This document shows positions 53,039-61,698 of a stretch of 64,000 bases of DNA, one piece after another. The stretch is taken from assembly GCF_001665785.1 (NCBI RefSeq), contig NZ_LZSO01000029.1, positions 62,001 through 126,000 on the forward strand. Reading direction: 5' to 3'. The notes under the pieces are model-generated. The model searched no databases. It saw only the letters and a list, made by a program, of their open reading frames with translations, and was not told the origin of the DNA. This stretch comes from Mycolicibacterium peregrinum. GTDB taxonomy: Bacteria > Actinomycetota > Actinomycetes > Mycobacteriales > Mycobacteriaceae. A program made the position numbers and the translations under genes. Every line of letters starts with the position of its first letter. Position 1 is the first letter of the stretch.

Positions 53039-53815
53039 ATGGCCAAGCGGCTGGATCTCAAGGACGTCAACATCTATTACGGCGCGTTCCATGCCGTGGC
53101 CGAGGTTTCACTGTCGGTGCAGCCGCGCAGCGTGATGGCATTCATCGGCCCGTCGGGCTGCGGTAAGTCGACGGTGTTGCGGACGCTGAACCGGATGCAC
53201 GAGGTGATCCCGGGCGCCCGCGTCGAGGGCTCGGTGCTGCTCGACGGTGAGGACATCTACGGCGCCGGGGTGGATCCGGTGGGTGTGCGCAAGACCATCG
53301 GCATGGTGTTCCAGCGTCCGAACCCGTTCCCCACCATGTCGATTCGCGACAACGTGGTGGCCGGGCTGAAGCTGCAGGGCGTGCGCAACAAGAAGACCCT
53401 CGACGAGGTGGCGGAGCGCTCGCTGCGTGGCGCCAACCTGTGGAACGAGGTCAAGGACCGCCTGGACAAGCCCGGCGGCGGCCTGTCCGGTGGTCAGCAG
53501 CAGCGGTTGTGCATCGCCCGCGCGATCGCGGTGCAGCCCGATGTCCTGCTGATGGATGAGCCCTGCTCGGCGCTCGACCCGATCTCGACGCTGGCCATCG
53601 AAGATCTGATCTCCACGCTCAAGCAGGATTTCACGATCGTCATCGTCACGCACAACATGCAGCAGGCCGCGCGGGTGAGTGATCAGACCGCGTTCTTCAA
53701 CCTCGAGGCCACCGGCAAGCCCGGCAAGCTGATCGAGATCGACGACACCGAGAAGATCTTCTCCAACCCCACCCAGAAGGCCACCGAGGACTACATCTCG
53801 GGCCGCTTCGGCTGA
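53039..53815 (+). CDS. pstB: Phosphate ABC transporter ATPase PstB
   Basis: A 258-residue ATPase. Walker A is GPSGCGKST, the ABC signature is LSGGQQQRL, Walker B is VLLMDEPCSALDP, and the switch His is in IVIVTHNMQQAARVSD. FLEGSYDVSG-like linker regions are absent, as usual for this single-domain protein. The last gene of the pst operon; the phoU gene is 1.6 kb away on the other strand. Confidence 0.96.
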   Translation: MAKRLDLKDVNIYYGAFHAVAEVSLSVQPRSVMAFIGPSGCGKSTVLRTLNRMHEVIPGARVEGSVLLDGEDIYGAGVDPVGVRKTIGMVFQRPNPFPTMSIRDNVVAGLKLQGVRNKKTLDEVAERSLRGANLWNEVKDRLDKPGGGLSGGQQQRLCIARAIAVQPDVLLMDEPCSALDPISTLAIEDLISTLKQDFTIVIVTHNMQQAARVSDQTAFFNLEATGKPGKLIEIDDTEKIFSNPTQKATEDYISGRFG

Positions 53816-53825
53816 GTTTCGCCGG

Positions 53826-54800
53826 TCAGGGCGTTAGCACCACCCGGGTTCCCGAGGGTTCCCCGCCGGCCCAGACCTCGGCAACGTCGGCCAATGCCCT
53901 TGGCTGGGTGCGTAATTCGAGCCGGCCGTCGGCGACCATCTGAAACAACTCCGGCAGCGCGTCGGTGCGGGCCTTGATCAGGACCTCGGGCGGGACACTG
54001 CCGATGCCGACCCCGCTCAGGGTGATCCCGGTGCCGCGCAGCACCCCGGCGTCCAGGGGCAGCGTCGGCCCCGCCATCGACCCGATCTGCACGAATCGGG
54101 TCGGGTGGTAGTGCGCGGCAGGATGGCTGCCGGCCAGGGCGGTGAGCACCTCCGCGGCGGGCTCGCCCCACAGGTAGTCGAGCACCGCGTCGAACGGGCG
54201 CTCGGCGTGCATCTGGGCGACCACCGCACCCAGGTCCTGCTCGCCCATGGCGATGGTCTCGTGTGCCCCGGCCGACCGCAGCCACGCCAGCCGCTCGGTG
54301 TTGCGTCCGGCCGCCACCACCGTCCCGGCACCGAACATTCTGGTGGCCAATTGCACTGCCATCGAACCGGTTACGCCGGTGGCGCCCAACACCAGTACGT
54401 GATCGCCGGGCTTGACGGCCGCGGCGTGCGCGAGTGCGGTCCAGGCCGAGATGCCCGGATTGGGCAGGGCGGCGGCAGTCACCGAGTCGACGTGATCGGG
54501 GATCTCGACGCCACCGTCTGGCTGGACCAGCGCGCGCTGCGCCATCATGCCGGAGGACCCCAGCGCACCGGTGTAGATCCGACGGCCGTCGGCGAGCCGG
54601 GCGATGCCGTCCACGCCAGGAATGGCCGGGAGCTGAATCTCCTTGCTGGCGTAGTGCTTTCCTGACACCAGGGCGCGCGTGAGGTTCGTCAGGGCCGACG
54701 CCTCGACCTCGGCCACCTCGGCTCCGTCGCGCGATTCGGGCTCGGGAACTTCGGTGTAGACGGGGTCTCGGCCCCACTCGGTGACCAGGGCGGCCAGCAT
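53826..54800 (-). CDS. MDR-superfamily quinone/alkene oxidoreductase
   Basis: A 324-residue NADPH-dependent medium-chain reductase without the zinc ligands of true alcohol dehydrogenases. The nucleotide-binding motif is VLVLGATGVTGSMAVQLA. The N-terminal GroES-like part has EVEASALTNLTRALVSG and a proline-glycine turn IPGVDGIARL. Substrate probably an electrophilic carbonyl or quinone. It is divergent from a MarR gene with palindromic operator sites between them, so it is likely the repressor's target. Confidence 0.83.
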   Translation of the reverse strand: MLAALVTEWGRDPVYTEVPEPESRDGAEVAEVEASALTNLTRALVSGKHYASKEIQLPAIPGVDGIARLADGRRIYTGALGSSGMMAQRALVQPDGGVEIPDHVDSVTAAALPNPGISAWTALAHAAAVKPGDHVLVLGATGVTGSMAVQLATRMFGAGTVVAAGRNTERLAWLRSAGAHETIAMGEQDLGAVVAQMHAERPFDAVLDYLWGEPAAEVLTALAGSHPAAHYHPTRFVQIGSMAGPTLPLDAGVLRGTGITLSGVGIGSVPPEVLIKARTDALPELFQMVADGRLELRTQPRALADVAEVWAGGEPSGTRVVLTP

Positions 54801-54827
54801 GGCGACTCCTTTGGTTTCTGAAGAGAT

Positions 54828-54890
54828 GGTTTCTATGGAAACAATCTACGCACCGCGGTGGTCGATGGCAAGATGGTTTCCGTGAAAACC
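54828..54890. promoter_or_regulatory. Two palindromic MarR-type operator sites
   Basis: GGTTTCTATGGAAACA (54828-54843) and GGTTTCCGTGAAAACC (54875-54890) share the dyad G-T-T-T-C-n4-G/A-A-A-A-C. A partial third copy, GGTTTCTGAAG, is at 54813-54823 next to the oxidoreductase start. The second site overlaps the likely start of the marR gene. Confidence 0.65.
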
Positions 54891-55397
54891 AAACTCGAGC
54901 TGATCGACGCCATCACGGCACTGATGGCCACAGTGGGCGATCGGCTCGGTAACGACGGGGACGGCGACGCGGAGCGTGATTTCATGGCCGCCGGATGCCC
55001 GCAGCGCCTGCGGCAGCTGGTGCGGACGCTACCCACGTCCTCGATGCACCTGCTGGCAGAGATCGCCGAAGGTCCGGTCAGTGTGGTCGGGCTGGCGGCG
55101 CGCTCCGGCCGGCTCAAGGGCACGGTCTCCAAGCACGTGCAGCGACTCGTGGAGGCGGGCCTCGTCGTCCGCACGCCGGTGCCCGGCAACCGCAAGGAGA
55201 TCGAGCTCGGTCTGACCGCGGACGGAGAACTGGTCGCCGACGTGCACCGGAGGATGCACGACGAGATGAACCGTGGGGCCCGCGAGTTCCTGCTGCGCTA
55301 CAGCGGGGCTGACCTGCAGGTCCTGGTGAAGATACTGGGGGACCTGGCCGGGGCGCACAAGGACGGGGTCCGCCTCGTGCCGCCCGACCGGTCCTGA
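54873..55397 (+). CDS. MarR-family transcriptional regulator
   Basis: A protein of about 174 residues. The winged helix spans about 45-120: SSMHLLAEIAEGPVSVVGLAARSGRLKGTVSKHVQRLVEAGLVVRTPVPGN in outline, then ELGLTADGELVADVHRRMHDE. The start is uncertain: GTG 54858, ATG 54873 and GTG 54882 are in frame, and a palindromic site overlaps 54875-54890. It probably represses itself and the divergent oxidoreductase. Convergent with phoU, 3 bases apart. Confidence 0.8.
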   Translation: MVSVKTKLELIDAITALMATVGDRLGNDGDGDAERDFMAAGCPQRLRQLVRTLPTSSMHLLAEIAEGPVSVVGLAARSGRLKGTVSKHVQRLVEAGLVVRTPVPGNRKEIELGLTADGELVADVHRRMHDEMNRGAREFLLRYSGADLQVLVKILGDLAGAHKDGVRLVPPDRS

Positions 55398-55400
55398 GTT

Positions 55401-56066
55401 CTACTTCGAGGAAACGGAGTCGTCTTCCGGGTACGACCCGGTGACCTGGAAGATGACCCGACGTGCCACCTCCACGGCGTGATCGGCGAAGCGCTCATAG
55501 AAGCGGCTCAGCAACGTCACGTCGACGGCGGCGGTCACGCCGTGCTTCCACTCCCGGTCCATCAGCACCGAGAACAGGTGGCGATGCAGGTCATCCATCG
55601 CATCGTCTTCCTCCTGGATCCGCGCGGCCTTCTCCGGATCCTGGGTGAGCAGCACCTCACGCGCAGCGTGCCCCAATTCGACCGCCACCCGGCCCATCTC
55701 GGCGAAGTAGCCGTTCACTTCCTCCGGCAGCACGTGCTGCGGGTGGCGCCGGCGCGCGATCTTGGCCACATGCAGCGCCAGGGCGCCCATCCGGTCCACG
55801 TCGGCGACGATCTGAATCGAACCCACCACCGAGCGCAGATCACCGGCAACCGGCGCCTGCAGCGCGAGCAAAACGAACGCAGACTCCTCGGCCTGGGTGC
55901 TCAGCGTGCTCATCTGGTCGTGATCGCTGATCACCTGTTCGGCAAGTGCCAGATCGGCCTGCAGCAGCGCCTGGGTGGCGCGCTCCATCGCGGTACCCGC
56001 CAACTCGCACATGGCGCCGAGTTGGTCCGTGAGTGAATGTAGCTGCTCGTGGTATTGGGTACGCAT
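55401..56066 (-). CDS. phoU: PhoU-type phosphate regulator (PhoY2-like)
   Basis: A 221-residue all-helical protein with two PhoU repeats. MRTQYHEQLHSLTDQLGAMCELAGTAMERA opens the first, and the metal-binding acidic patches E/D-x-x-x-D occur in each half (ISDHDQMSTLS; EDDAMDDLHRHLF). PhoU links the Pst transporter to the SenX3-RegX3 two-component system and represses the regulon when phosphate is plentiful. The mycobacterial homologues are PhoY1/PhoY2, tied to persistence. Confidence 0.9.
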   Translation of the reverse strand: MRTQYHEQLHSLTDQLGAMCELAGTAMERATQALLQADLALAEQVISDHDQMSTLSTQAEESAFVLLALQAPVAGDLRSVVGSIQIVADVDRMGALALHVAKIARRRHPQHVLPEEVNGYFAEMGRVAVELGHAAREVLLTQDPEKAARIQEEDDAMDDLHRHLFSVLMDREWKHGVTAAVDVTLLSRFYERFADHAVEVARRVIFQVTGSYPEDDSVSSK

Positions 56067-56150
56067 GCTGCAAGATTAGGCGGTCGGCGGCCGTGTCGTC
56101 ACGATGCAACGGTGAACGAACGGTGAATGCCGTCCATGCGGGTCACCGGC

Positions 56151-58445
56151 CTATTCGCAGGTGGTGTCCGCGGCGTTGGTGACGGTCAGGTCCTCGGGCA
56201 GATGTGTCGGGCTGGCGCCGGAGCCCTTCAGCACGTGCACCTGTACTTCCGACCCGCTCGGGGTCGGGGCGTTCACCGTGTAGAAATCAGAGCCCAGCAC
56301 TACCTGCACCACGCTGCCCATGCCCGTCACCCGCTCGATGGTGGGGTTGGTGAAGGAGCTGGCCACGGTCGCGGCCGCCTCCTCGTTCCCGGGGGAGAAG
56401 AACACCGTGGTCGCCGGAAGCGTGCTCGGGTAGTCGTCGGGGGTGTTGACGTTGAAACCGTGTTCCTGCAGTTCGGTGGCCGCTGTGGAGGCCAGGCCGC
56501 TCTGGCCCGTCGAGTTCGACACCTGTACCGTGACCTGCTGCGGTTCGGTGGTGATGGCGTTGACCATCTCACCGCTGTCCGTGGCCGGCGCCGGAACCGG
56601 AACCGACGAGGGCGTCGCTGATGCTTCGGAGGGAGCGGCAGCCTGGACTGACGACGTCGCCGATTCGGGAGTGCCGGGCACCGGGGTGTTGTCCGGGTTC
56701 TTCTCACCAGGGAGCGGGTCGTCATTGATGATCGCGTCGAACAGGGCGCGCATGTCGTCGGTTCGCGGGACCTCGTTGCCGTACTCGTCGGCGTAACCCA
56801 CGGTCGGCACCGTCACGAACGTGATCCGGCCCGCGTTGACCCCCTGGACCGACTGTCCGAGATCGACGAGGTCCCTGGTCCTGATGTTGTCGACGAAGCT
56901 GTCGCTGATGAACATGTTGACCACGTTGTTCAGCTTGTTCAGCGAAAAGAAGGTGTCCCGGGAGATCAGCGTGCGCAGCAGCGACGAGAGGAACAGCTGC
57001 TGTCGTTTGATGCGGCCGTAGTCCCCGTTGTACTCAGTGGTGACCTGGCGGGCCCGCACGTAGTTCAGCGCGGTGTGGCCATCGATCGTCTGACGACCGG
57101 CGTTGGCCAGCACGGTGCCCAGCTCGTAATCCTCGAGCGGGGTGGTGCTGCACACCTCTATCCCGCCGAGTGCGTCGACCATCTTCGAGAACCCGGCGAA
57201 GTCGACGGCCATGAACCGGTTGATGGAGAGGCCGGACAGCTTCTGGATCACCTTCACCAGGCATTTCGGACCGCCGAAGGCGAAGGCCGAGTTCAGCTTG
57301 GTTTCGGTGTAGACCTCGTCCGGGCCGTAGGTCTCGGTGTCTTCGTCGTACAGCGGACCATAGGTCGCGGTCTCGGCGTTCCAGGGCTCGCACTTCATCG
57401 GAGTGATCGAGAGGTCACGCGGGAACGACACGGCGACCACACGCCGCCGGTCGGCGGGGATGTTCACCAGCATGATCGTGTCCGACCGGGCGCCACCGGC
57501 GTCCTCCGTGCCGCCGGCGCCCATGCCGCCGTTCTCACCGAACCGGCTGTCGGTGCCGACGATCAGGAAGTTCTCGTCACCGAACTGGGCGTTGGGGTCG
57601 ACGATGTCGCGCGAATTGAGGTCGAGTGCTGCGACTTTGTTGAGACTGTTGTTCTTCGAGCTCTGCCATTGCCACGCACCGCCGGTCAGTACCAAGGTGA
57701 GGACCGCCAGCATCGCGGCGGCGGCGCGTCCCGCCAGCATCACCCGGCGGTTGATCGGGAGCCGCACGGGCTCCATCACGGTGGTCTCGTCGGGGTCGTG
57801 TTCGTCCGGAGGCGTCGGGCGGACCCGCCACGCCGGACGCTCCTTGGAGGCGTCGTAGTCGTAGACCGCGGGCAGGGCCGGGAGTACGTCGGTTTCGGCG
57901 TCGTCGGTCTCGATCTCGCGGCGCGCCGACGATTGCTCGAACTGCGCCTCGGCCGCGTCCTCGAACGAGTCGTCGAAGTGCTCTGGGTAATCCTCGGCCT
58001 CGGGGGAATCCCGGGGTTCGTCGAGTTCGGTGTCGATCCGCACCGCTTCGATCACGTCGGTCGGGTCGGGTACCTGCGGGCGGACATACGCCGGTGCATA
58101 CGCAGGTTCGGGTTCTGCTTCGGGCTCGAGCTCAGGTTCCGGGTCCCAGGCGTGCGCGGGCTCCGGGGCGAGCTCCGCCTCGGGCTCGTCGGGTTCCAGC
58201 CGATGACGGCTCGGTGCGTATCCGGTTCCGGCGACCTTGGCGATCAGATCGGCGACAGTTACCCCGTCGGCGTGACTGCCGGTGGGCTCATCGAGGGGCG
58301 AATCATCGGGTGGAGGCGGATCCTGGCGTTCCCACGGCGCGGCGCCTGGCAAAGGCTCCCGGGATCGGGTAATCCATTGACTGTCCGACGAATCCTCCGG
58401 AGCGCGGCGCCGACGGCCGGGAGTGGCGTTATCACCGTCACTCAT
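56151..58445 (-). CDS. cpsA: LytR-CpsA-Psr ligase with LytR_C domain (CpsA-like, Rv0822c)
   Basis: A 764-residue membrane protein. A long cytoplasmic, acidic, disordered N-terminus (1-230) with many E-P-E repeats leads to one membrane helix near 236-258. The extracytoplasmic LCP domain follows (about 290-540): NFLIVGTDSRFG, SDTIMLVNIPADRRRVVAVSFPRDL, and INRFMAVDFAGFSKMVDALGGI with the Arg/Asp residues that bind polyprenyl pyrophosphate. A Pro/Ser-rich linker and a LytR_C domain (QVTVQVSNSTGQSGLAS) end it. LCP ligases join arabinogalactan to peptidoglycan. ATG 58445 gives MSDGDNATPG; ATG 58481 is possible. Confidence 0.9.
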   Translation of the reverse strand: MSDGDNATPGRRRRAPEDSSDSQWITRSREPLPGAAPWERQDPPPPDDSPLDEPTGSHADGVTVADLIAKVAGTGYAPSRHRLEPDEPEAELAPEPAHAWDPEPELEPEAEPEPAYAPAYVRPQVPDPTDVIEAVRIDTELDEPRDSPEAEDYPEHFDDSFEDAAEAQFEQSSARREIETDDAETDVLPALPAVYDYDASKERPAWRVRPTPPDEHDPDETTVMEPVRLPINRRVMLAGRAAAAMLAVLTLVLTGGAWQWQSSKNNSLNKVAALDLNSRDIVDPNAQFGDENFLIVGTDSRFGENGGMGAGGTEDAGGARSDTIMLVNIPADRRRVVAVSFPRDLSITPMKCEPWNAETATYGPLYDEDTETYGPDEVYTETKLNSAFAFGGPKCLVKVIQKLSGLSINRFMAVDFAGFSKMVDALGGIEVCSTTPLEDYELGTVLANAGRQTIDGHTALNYVRARQVTTEYNGDYGRIKRQQLFLSSLLRTLISRDTFFSLNKLNNVVNMFISDSFVDNIRTRDLVDLGQSVQGVNAGRITFVTVPTVGYADEYGNEVPRTDDMRALFDAIINDDPLPGEKNPDNTPVPGTPESATSSVQAAAPSEASATPSSVPVPAPATDSGEMVNAITTEPQQVTVQVSNSTGQSGLASTAATELQEHGFNVNTPDDYPSTLPATTVFFSPGNEEAAATVASSFTNPTIERVTGMGSVVQVVLGSDFYTVNAPTPSGSEVQVHVLKGSGASPTHLPEDLTVTNAADTTCE

Positions 58446-58682
58446 GTCGTTACCGGCCTCCGACTCTTCGAACTGGTGCATGCGCGTCGGTGCGCATTGT
58501 TCCTGCGTTGTGCGAATGGGTGCTGCTGAGGTTTTCTCCTCATCTCTTCTAGCAGCACTGTGCCGGACTGGCTACCTGAGCCGGCTGCGGCAAGGTTTTC
58601 ATCGTACTGAGCGACCCTGAGCCTGAGCTAGACCCAACCCGGTGACAGTGCCGTCTCGATGTCATCTCGGAGCGAGCGCAGC

Positions 58683-59867
58683 TCAGCCTCCCGAATGCAT
58701 CACGTCGGCTCCGGCCGGCACCGCGCAGTCGTCGGGATCGTCGAGCCACCCCTCGGGCAAAGACACCGAGGCGGCCGAACCCTGGCGCCCACGCGGACCG
58801 GTGGCCGCGGGCGGGAACGGGGCGTCGCCGTCCAGTTGGTCGAGCAGTGCGTCGAGTTCGGCCCGGGTCTTGACGAGTGCCAGCCCACGCCGCAGGTCCG
58901 CGCCGGCGGGGAAGCCGTGCATGTACCAGGCCACGTGCTTGCGGATGTCGCGCATGCCCTTGTCCTCGCCGAAGTGCTCGCTGAGCAGCTCGCCGTGGCG
59001 GCGCACGATGTCGGCGACCTCACCCAGGTTCGGCGGGGTGGCAGCGGGGCGGCCGTTGAAGGCCGCCGAGAGCTCCGCGAACAGCCATGGCCGGCCCAGG
59101 CAGCCGCGGCCGATCACCACGCCGTCACAGCCTGTCGCGGCCATCATCGCCAGGGCGTCGTCGGCTTCGAAGATGTCGCCGTTGCCCAGCACCGGAATGC
59201 TGGTGACATGGGCTTTCAGTGCCGCGATCTGATCCCAGTCGGCTGTGCCCGAATAACGTTGTGCCGCAGTGCGGGCGTGCAGTGCGACGGCGGCCGCGCC
59301 TTCCTCGGCGGCGATTCGTCCCGCGTCCAGGTGAGTGTGGTGGGCGTCGTCGATGCCGATCCGGAACTTCACCGTCACCGGAATGTCGGTGCCCTTGACG
59401 CCACGTACCGCGGCCGCCACGATCTGACCGAACAGGCGCCGCTTGTACGGAAGAGCTGATCCGCCGCCACGCTTGGTGACCTTGGGCACGGGGCAGCCGA
59501 AGTTCATGTCGATGTGGTCGGCCATACCCTCGTCGGCGATCATCTTGGCCGCGAGGTAGGTGGTCTCCGGGTCGACGGTGTAGAGCTGCAGCGACCGCGG
59601 TGATTCGTCTGGCCCGAACGTGGTCATGTGCAGGGTGACCGGATGGCGTTCCACGAGCGCCCGGGCGGTGACCATCTCGCACACATAGAGGCCGCTGACG
59701 GTGCCGGCACGGGCGATCTCGAGCTCGCGGCACAGTGTGCGGAACGCCACATTGGTCACCCCGGCCATCGGGGCGAGTACGACCGGGCTGGGCAACGCGA
59801 ACGGCCCGATCCGCAGCTGGGATCGGGCCGACGCTGCAGTTGCAGGAGGCGTGGCGGTCAGGGTCAT
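58683..59867 (-). CDS. dus: tRNA-dihydrouridine synthase
   Basis: A 394-residue FMN-dependent TIM-barrel enzyme that reduces uridines in tRNA. Motifs: VVLAPMAGVTNVAFRTLC, MNFGCPVPKVTKRGGGSALP with the catalytic Cys, VTVKFRIGIDD, ALHARTAAQRYSG and VIGRGCLGRPWLF. The last 70 residues form the helical tRNA-binding domain plus a tail. It overlaps desA1 by 4 bases (ATGA), so a tRNA modification gene is read with a desaturase gene; the same order exists in M. tuberculosis. Confidence 0.95.
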   Translation of the reverse strand: MTLTATPPATAASARSQLRIGPFALPSPVVLAPMAGVTNVAFRTLCRELEIARAGTVSGLYVCEMVTARALVERHPVTLHMTTFGPDESPRSLQLYTVDPETTYLAAKMIADEGMADHIDMNFGCPVPKVTKRGGGSALPYKRRLFGQIVAAAVRGVKGTDIPVTVKFRIGIDDAHHTHLDAGRIAAEEGAAAVALHARTAAQRYSGTADWDQIAALKAHVTSIPVLGNGDIFEADDALAMMAATGCDGVVIGRGCLGRPWLFAELSAAFNGRPAATPPNLGEVADIVRRHGELLSEHFGEDKGMRDIRKHVAWYMHGFPAGADLRRGLALVKTRAELDALLDQLDGDAPFPPAATGPRGRQGSAASVSLPEGWLDDPDDCAVPAGADVMHSGG

Positions 59868-60865
59868 GAAGACGAAGACGACACCAACAGGTTCTTCATG
59901 GCCTTCTTCTCGGCCACCTTGCGCTCGCGCTCCAGGCGACGCTCCTTGGCCACCTCGAACTTGTCGCAGGCATCCTCGAGCTCCTCGACGATGCGGCCGA
60001 TGTCGTCACGCAGACGTGCACCCTCGCCCGTGAAGTCCTCACGCTCGAAGATGCGCCACTTGCGCAGCACCGGCATCACCACGTCGTCCAGGTGGATGCG
60101 CGGGTCGTAGACGCCGCCGACGGCGATGATGACGGCCTTGCGGCGGAAGTCGGGCACGGTGTACCCGGGCATCTTGAAGTTGTCCAACACCCGGTGCAGC
60201 GAGGCCATGCCCTGGTTGGGGGCGATGTCCAGGCCGGCCGCCGAGACGTCCCGGTAGAAGATCATGTGCAGGTTCTCGTCAGCGGAGATGCGCTGCAGCA
60301 GTTGGTCGGCGATCGGATCGTCGCAGGCCTTGCCGGTGTTGCGGTGGCTGACGCGGGTCGCGAGTTCCTGGAACGACACGTACATGACCGAGTCGAACAG
60401 GCTCTCGGCGAACAGATCGCCCTGCTGGTTCTGGCCGGGCGAGAAGCCGCGGGTGACCTGCTCGACGCGCAGTTCCTCCAGCTCGACCGGGTCCACGGCG
60501 CGGGTCACCACGAGGTAGTCGCGCAGGGCGATGCCGTGGCGGTTTTCCTCGGCGGTCCAGCGGTTGACCCAGTTGCCCCAGGCGCCGTCCATGCCCATGT
60601 TCATCGCGATCTCGCGGTGATACGAGGGCAGGTTGTCCTCGGTGAGCAGGTTCTGAATCATTGCGGTCTTGGCGACCTCGGACAGCTTGGACTGCTCGGG
60701 ATCCCAGTCCTGCCCGCCCAGTGCGTAGTAGTTCTTGCCGTCCGACCACGGAATGAAGTCGTGCGGATTCCAGTCCTTACGCATCCGCATGTGGCGGTTG
60801 ATGCTGGTCTCTACGACAGGCTCGAGTTCATGCAGCAGCTGCAGGTCGGTGTATTCCTGCGACAT
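59864..60865 (-). CDS. desA1: Acyl-ACP desaturase DesA1
   Basis: A 333-residue ferritin-like diiron enzyme. The two E-x-x-H iron ligands are in TAEENRHGIAL and SADENLHMIFY, and N-terminal helix E-LEPVVETSINRHMRM carries another carboxylate. DesA1 introduces a double bond into long acyl chains during mycolic acid synthesis and is essential in mycobacteria. ATG 60865 follows GGAGGGTGGAGC, a strong ribosome site. The C-terminal Ser run (LLVSSSSS) is odd but typical of disordered ends. Confidence 0.94.
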   Translation of the reverse strand: MSQEYTDLQLLHELEPVVETSINRHMRMRKDWNPHDFIPWSDGKNYYALGGQDWDPEQSKLSEVAKTAMIQNLLTEDNLPSYHREIAMNMGMDGAWGNWVNRWTAEENRHGIALRDYLVVTRAVDPVELEELRVEQVTRGFSPGQNQQGDLFAESLFDSVMYVSFQELATRVSHRNTGKACDDPIADQLLQRISADENLHMIFYRDVSAAGLDIAPNQGMASLHRVLDNFKMPGYTVPDFRRKAVIIAVGGVYDPRIHLDDVVMPVLRKWRIFEREDFTGEGARLRDDIGRIVEELEDACDKFEVAKERRLERERKVAEKKAMKNLLVSSSSS

Positions 60866-60907
60866 GTGCTCCACCCTCCTCGCGTCTCGGGGACGCTCAG
60901 TTATCTG

Positions 60908-60954
60908 TACCTGTTGGTAGCAGTCAATATATCTGTGTAACTCGGTGACATCAA
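60908..60954 (-). promoter_or_regulatory. desA1 promoter with overlapping operator
   Basis: On the minus strand TTGATG (60954-60949), a 17-base spacer and TATATT (60931-60926) form a strong SigA promoter. The palindrome TACC-n4-GGTA (60908-60919, extended by CTG/CAG outside) lies right at the expected transcript start, a position suited to repression. Mycobacterial desA genes are known to be repressed by the TetR-like MadR; whether this is its site is inference. Confidence 0.7.
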
Positions 60955-61069
60955 GTTGCCCCGCTGGTGTTGCGTGAGCCCTGTTTCGCGAGACCTGCGC
61001 CGCGTGCGATGCGCCGGTAGGATCCGCACGAACATCTGTCGGATACCCACGCTCGGAGGTTGGGCACAC

Positions 61070-61525
61070 GTGAAAATGTTTGTCGTCGGCGCCGGAGCCG
61101 CGTTCGTCACCGGTGCGGCCGTATCCCTGCTGTTCGGTGCCGGCGTGGCAGCCGCCGCCCCTGACGTGGTGGGCCAGACCTACTCGGACGCCTCGGGCGC
61201 GATCGAGGATAGCGGTTCCAGCGCCAAGGTGGCGGTCACTGTGGGAAGCAAGCTGTCCCAGGGGGATTGCATCGTCACCAACGCGTGGGACGCACCGTTC
61301 GTGCGTGACGGTAGTCACGCCTCCGGCGAGGTCATGGTCGCCCTGAACTGCGACGGCGCTCACGCCACCGCCAACCATCCGGGCGCTTCGGTCGCCAGCC
61401 CGGCCGGCCGTGAGGCCAAGGCCGCCGATGATGAGGCCGCCGCAGAGGAGGAGGCGAAGCTCGCCGCAGCCCAGGCGGCAGCGGAGGAAGAAACACTCGC
61501 CGAGGCCAGCACGCCCGACGAGTAG
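61070..61525 (+). CDS. Exported PASTA-like protein, copy 1
   Basis: A 151-residue protein with a signal peptide (VGAGAAFVTGAAVSLLFGAG, cleavage near AAAAPD). The mature domain starts PDVVGQTYSDASGAIEDSG, like a PASTA repeat (P-x-V-V-G and a following helix). A disulfide-capable Cys pair follows (GDCIVTNAW, LNCDG). The C-terminal 45 residues are an Ala/Glu-rich helix. GTG 61070 follows GGAGG. It is a tandem paralogue of the gene at 61699. Confidence 0.75.
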   Translation: MKMFVVGAGAAFVTGAAVSLLFGAGVAAAAPDVVGQTYSDASGAIEDSGSSAKVAVTVGSKLSQGDCIVTNAWDAPFVRDGSHASGEVMVALNCDGAHATANHPGASVASPAGREAKAADDEAAAEEEAKLAAAQAAAEEETLAEASTPDE

Positions 61526-61698
61526 GCGCGTTCTTCCTGGTCATGCGCCCCGCAGCCGACTAAAATCCTGGTCAGCTCCCAAAGAGTGTTGCCGTGACAC
61601 CTTGTCGCGGACCGCGGGGTTGCTGACACGTACGGTCTGAAGCGCCGTCGCCCCACCTCTCCGGGAGAGATCGCCGGACGGGGAAGGTCGGGCCATAT

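Noticed and set aside
57075..58529. 484-residue plus-strand frame opposite the LCP gene
   Set aside because: Antisense of the clear LCP protein; no recognisable motifs.
58520..58558. GTGCTGCT...AGCAGCAC inverted repeat in the LCP gene leader
   Set aside because: Eight-base arms with a 23-base spacer are weak; no gene or conserved site can be tied to it.
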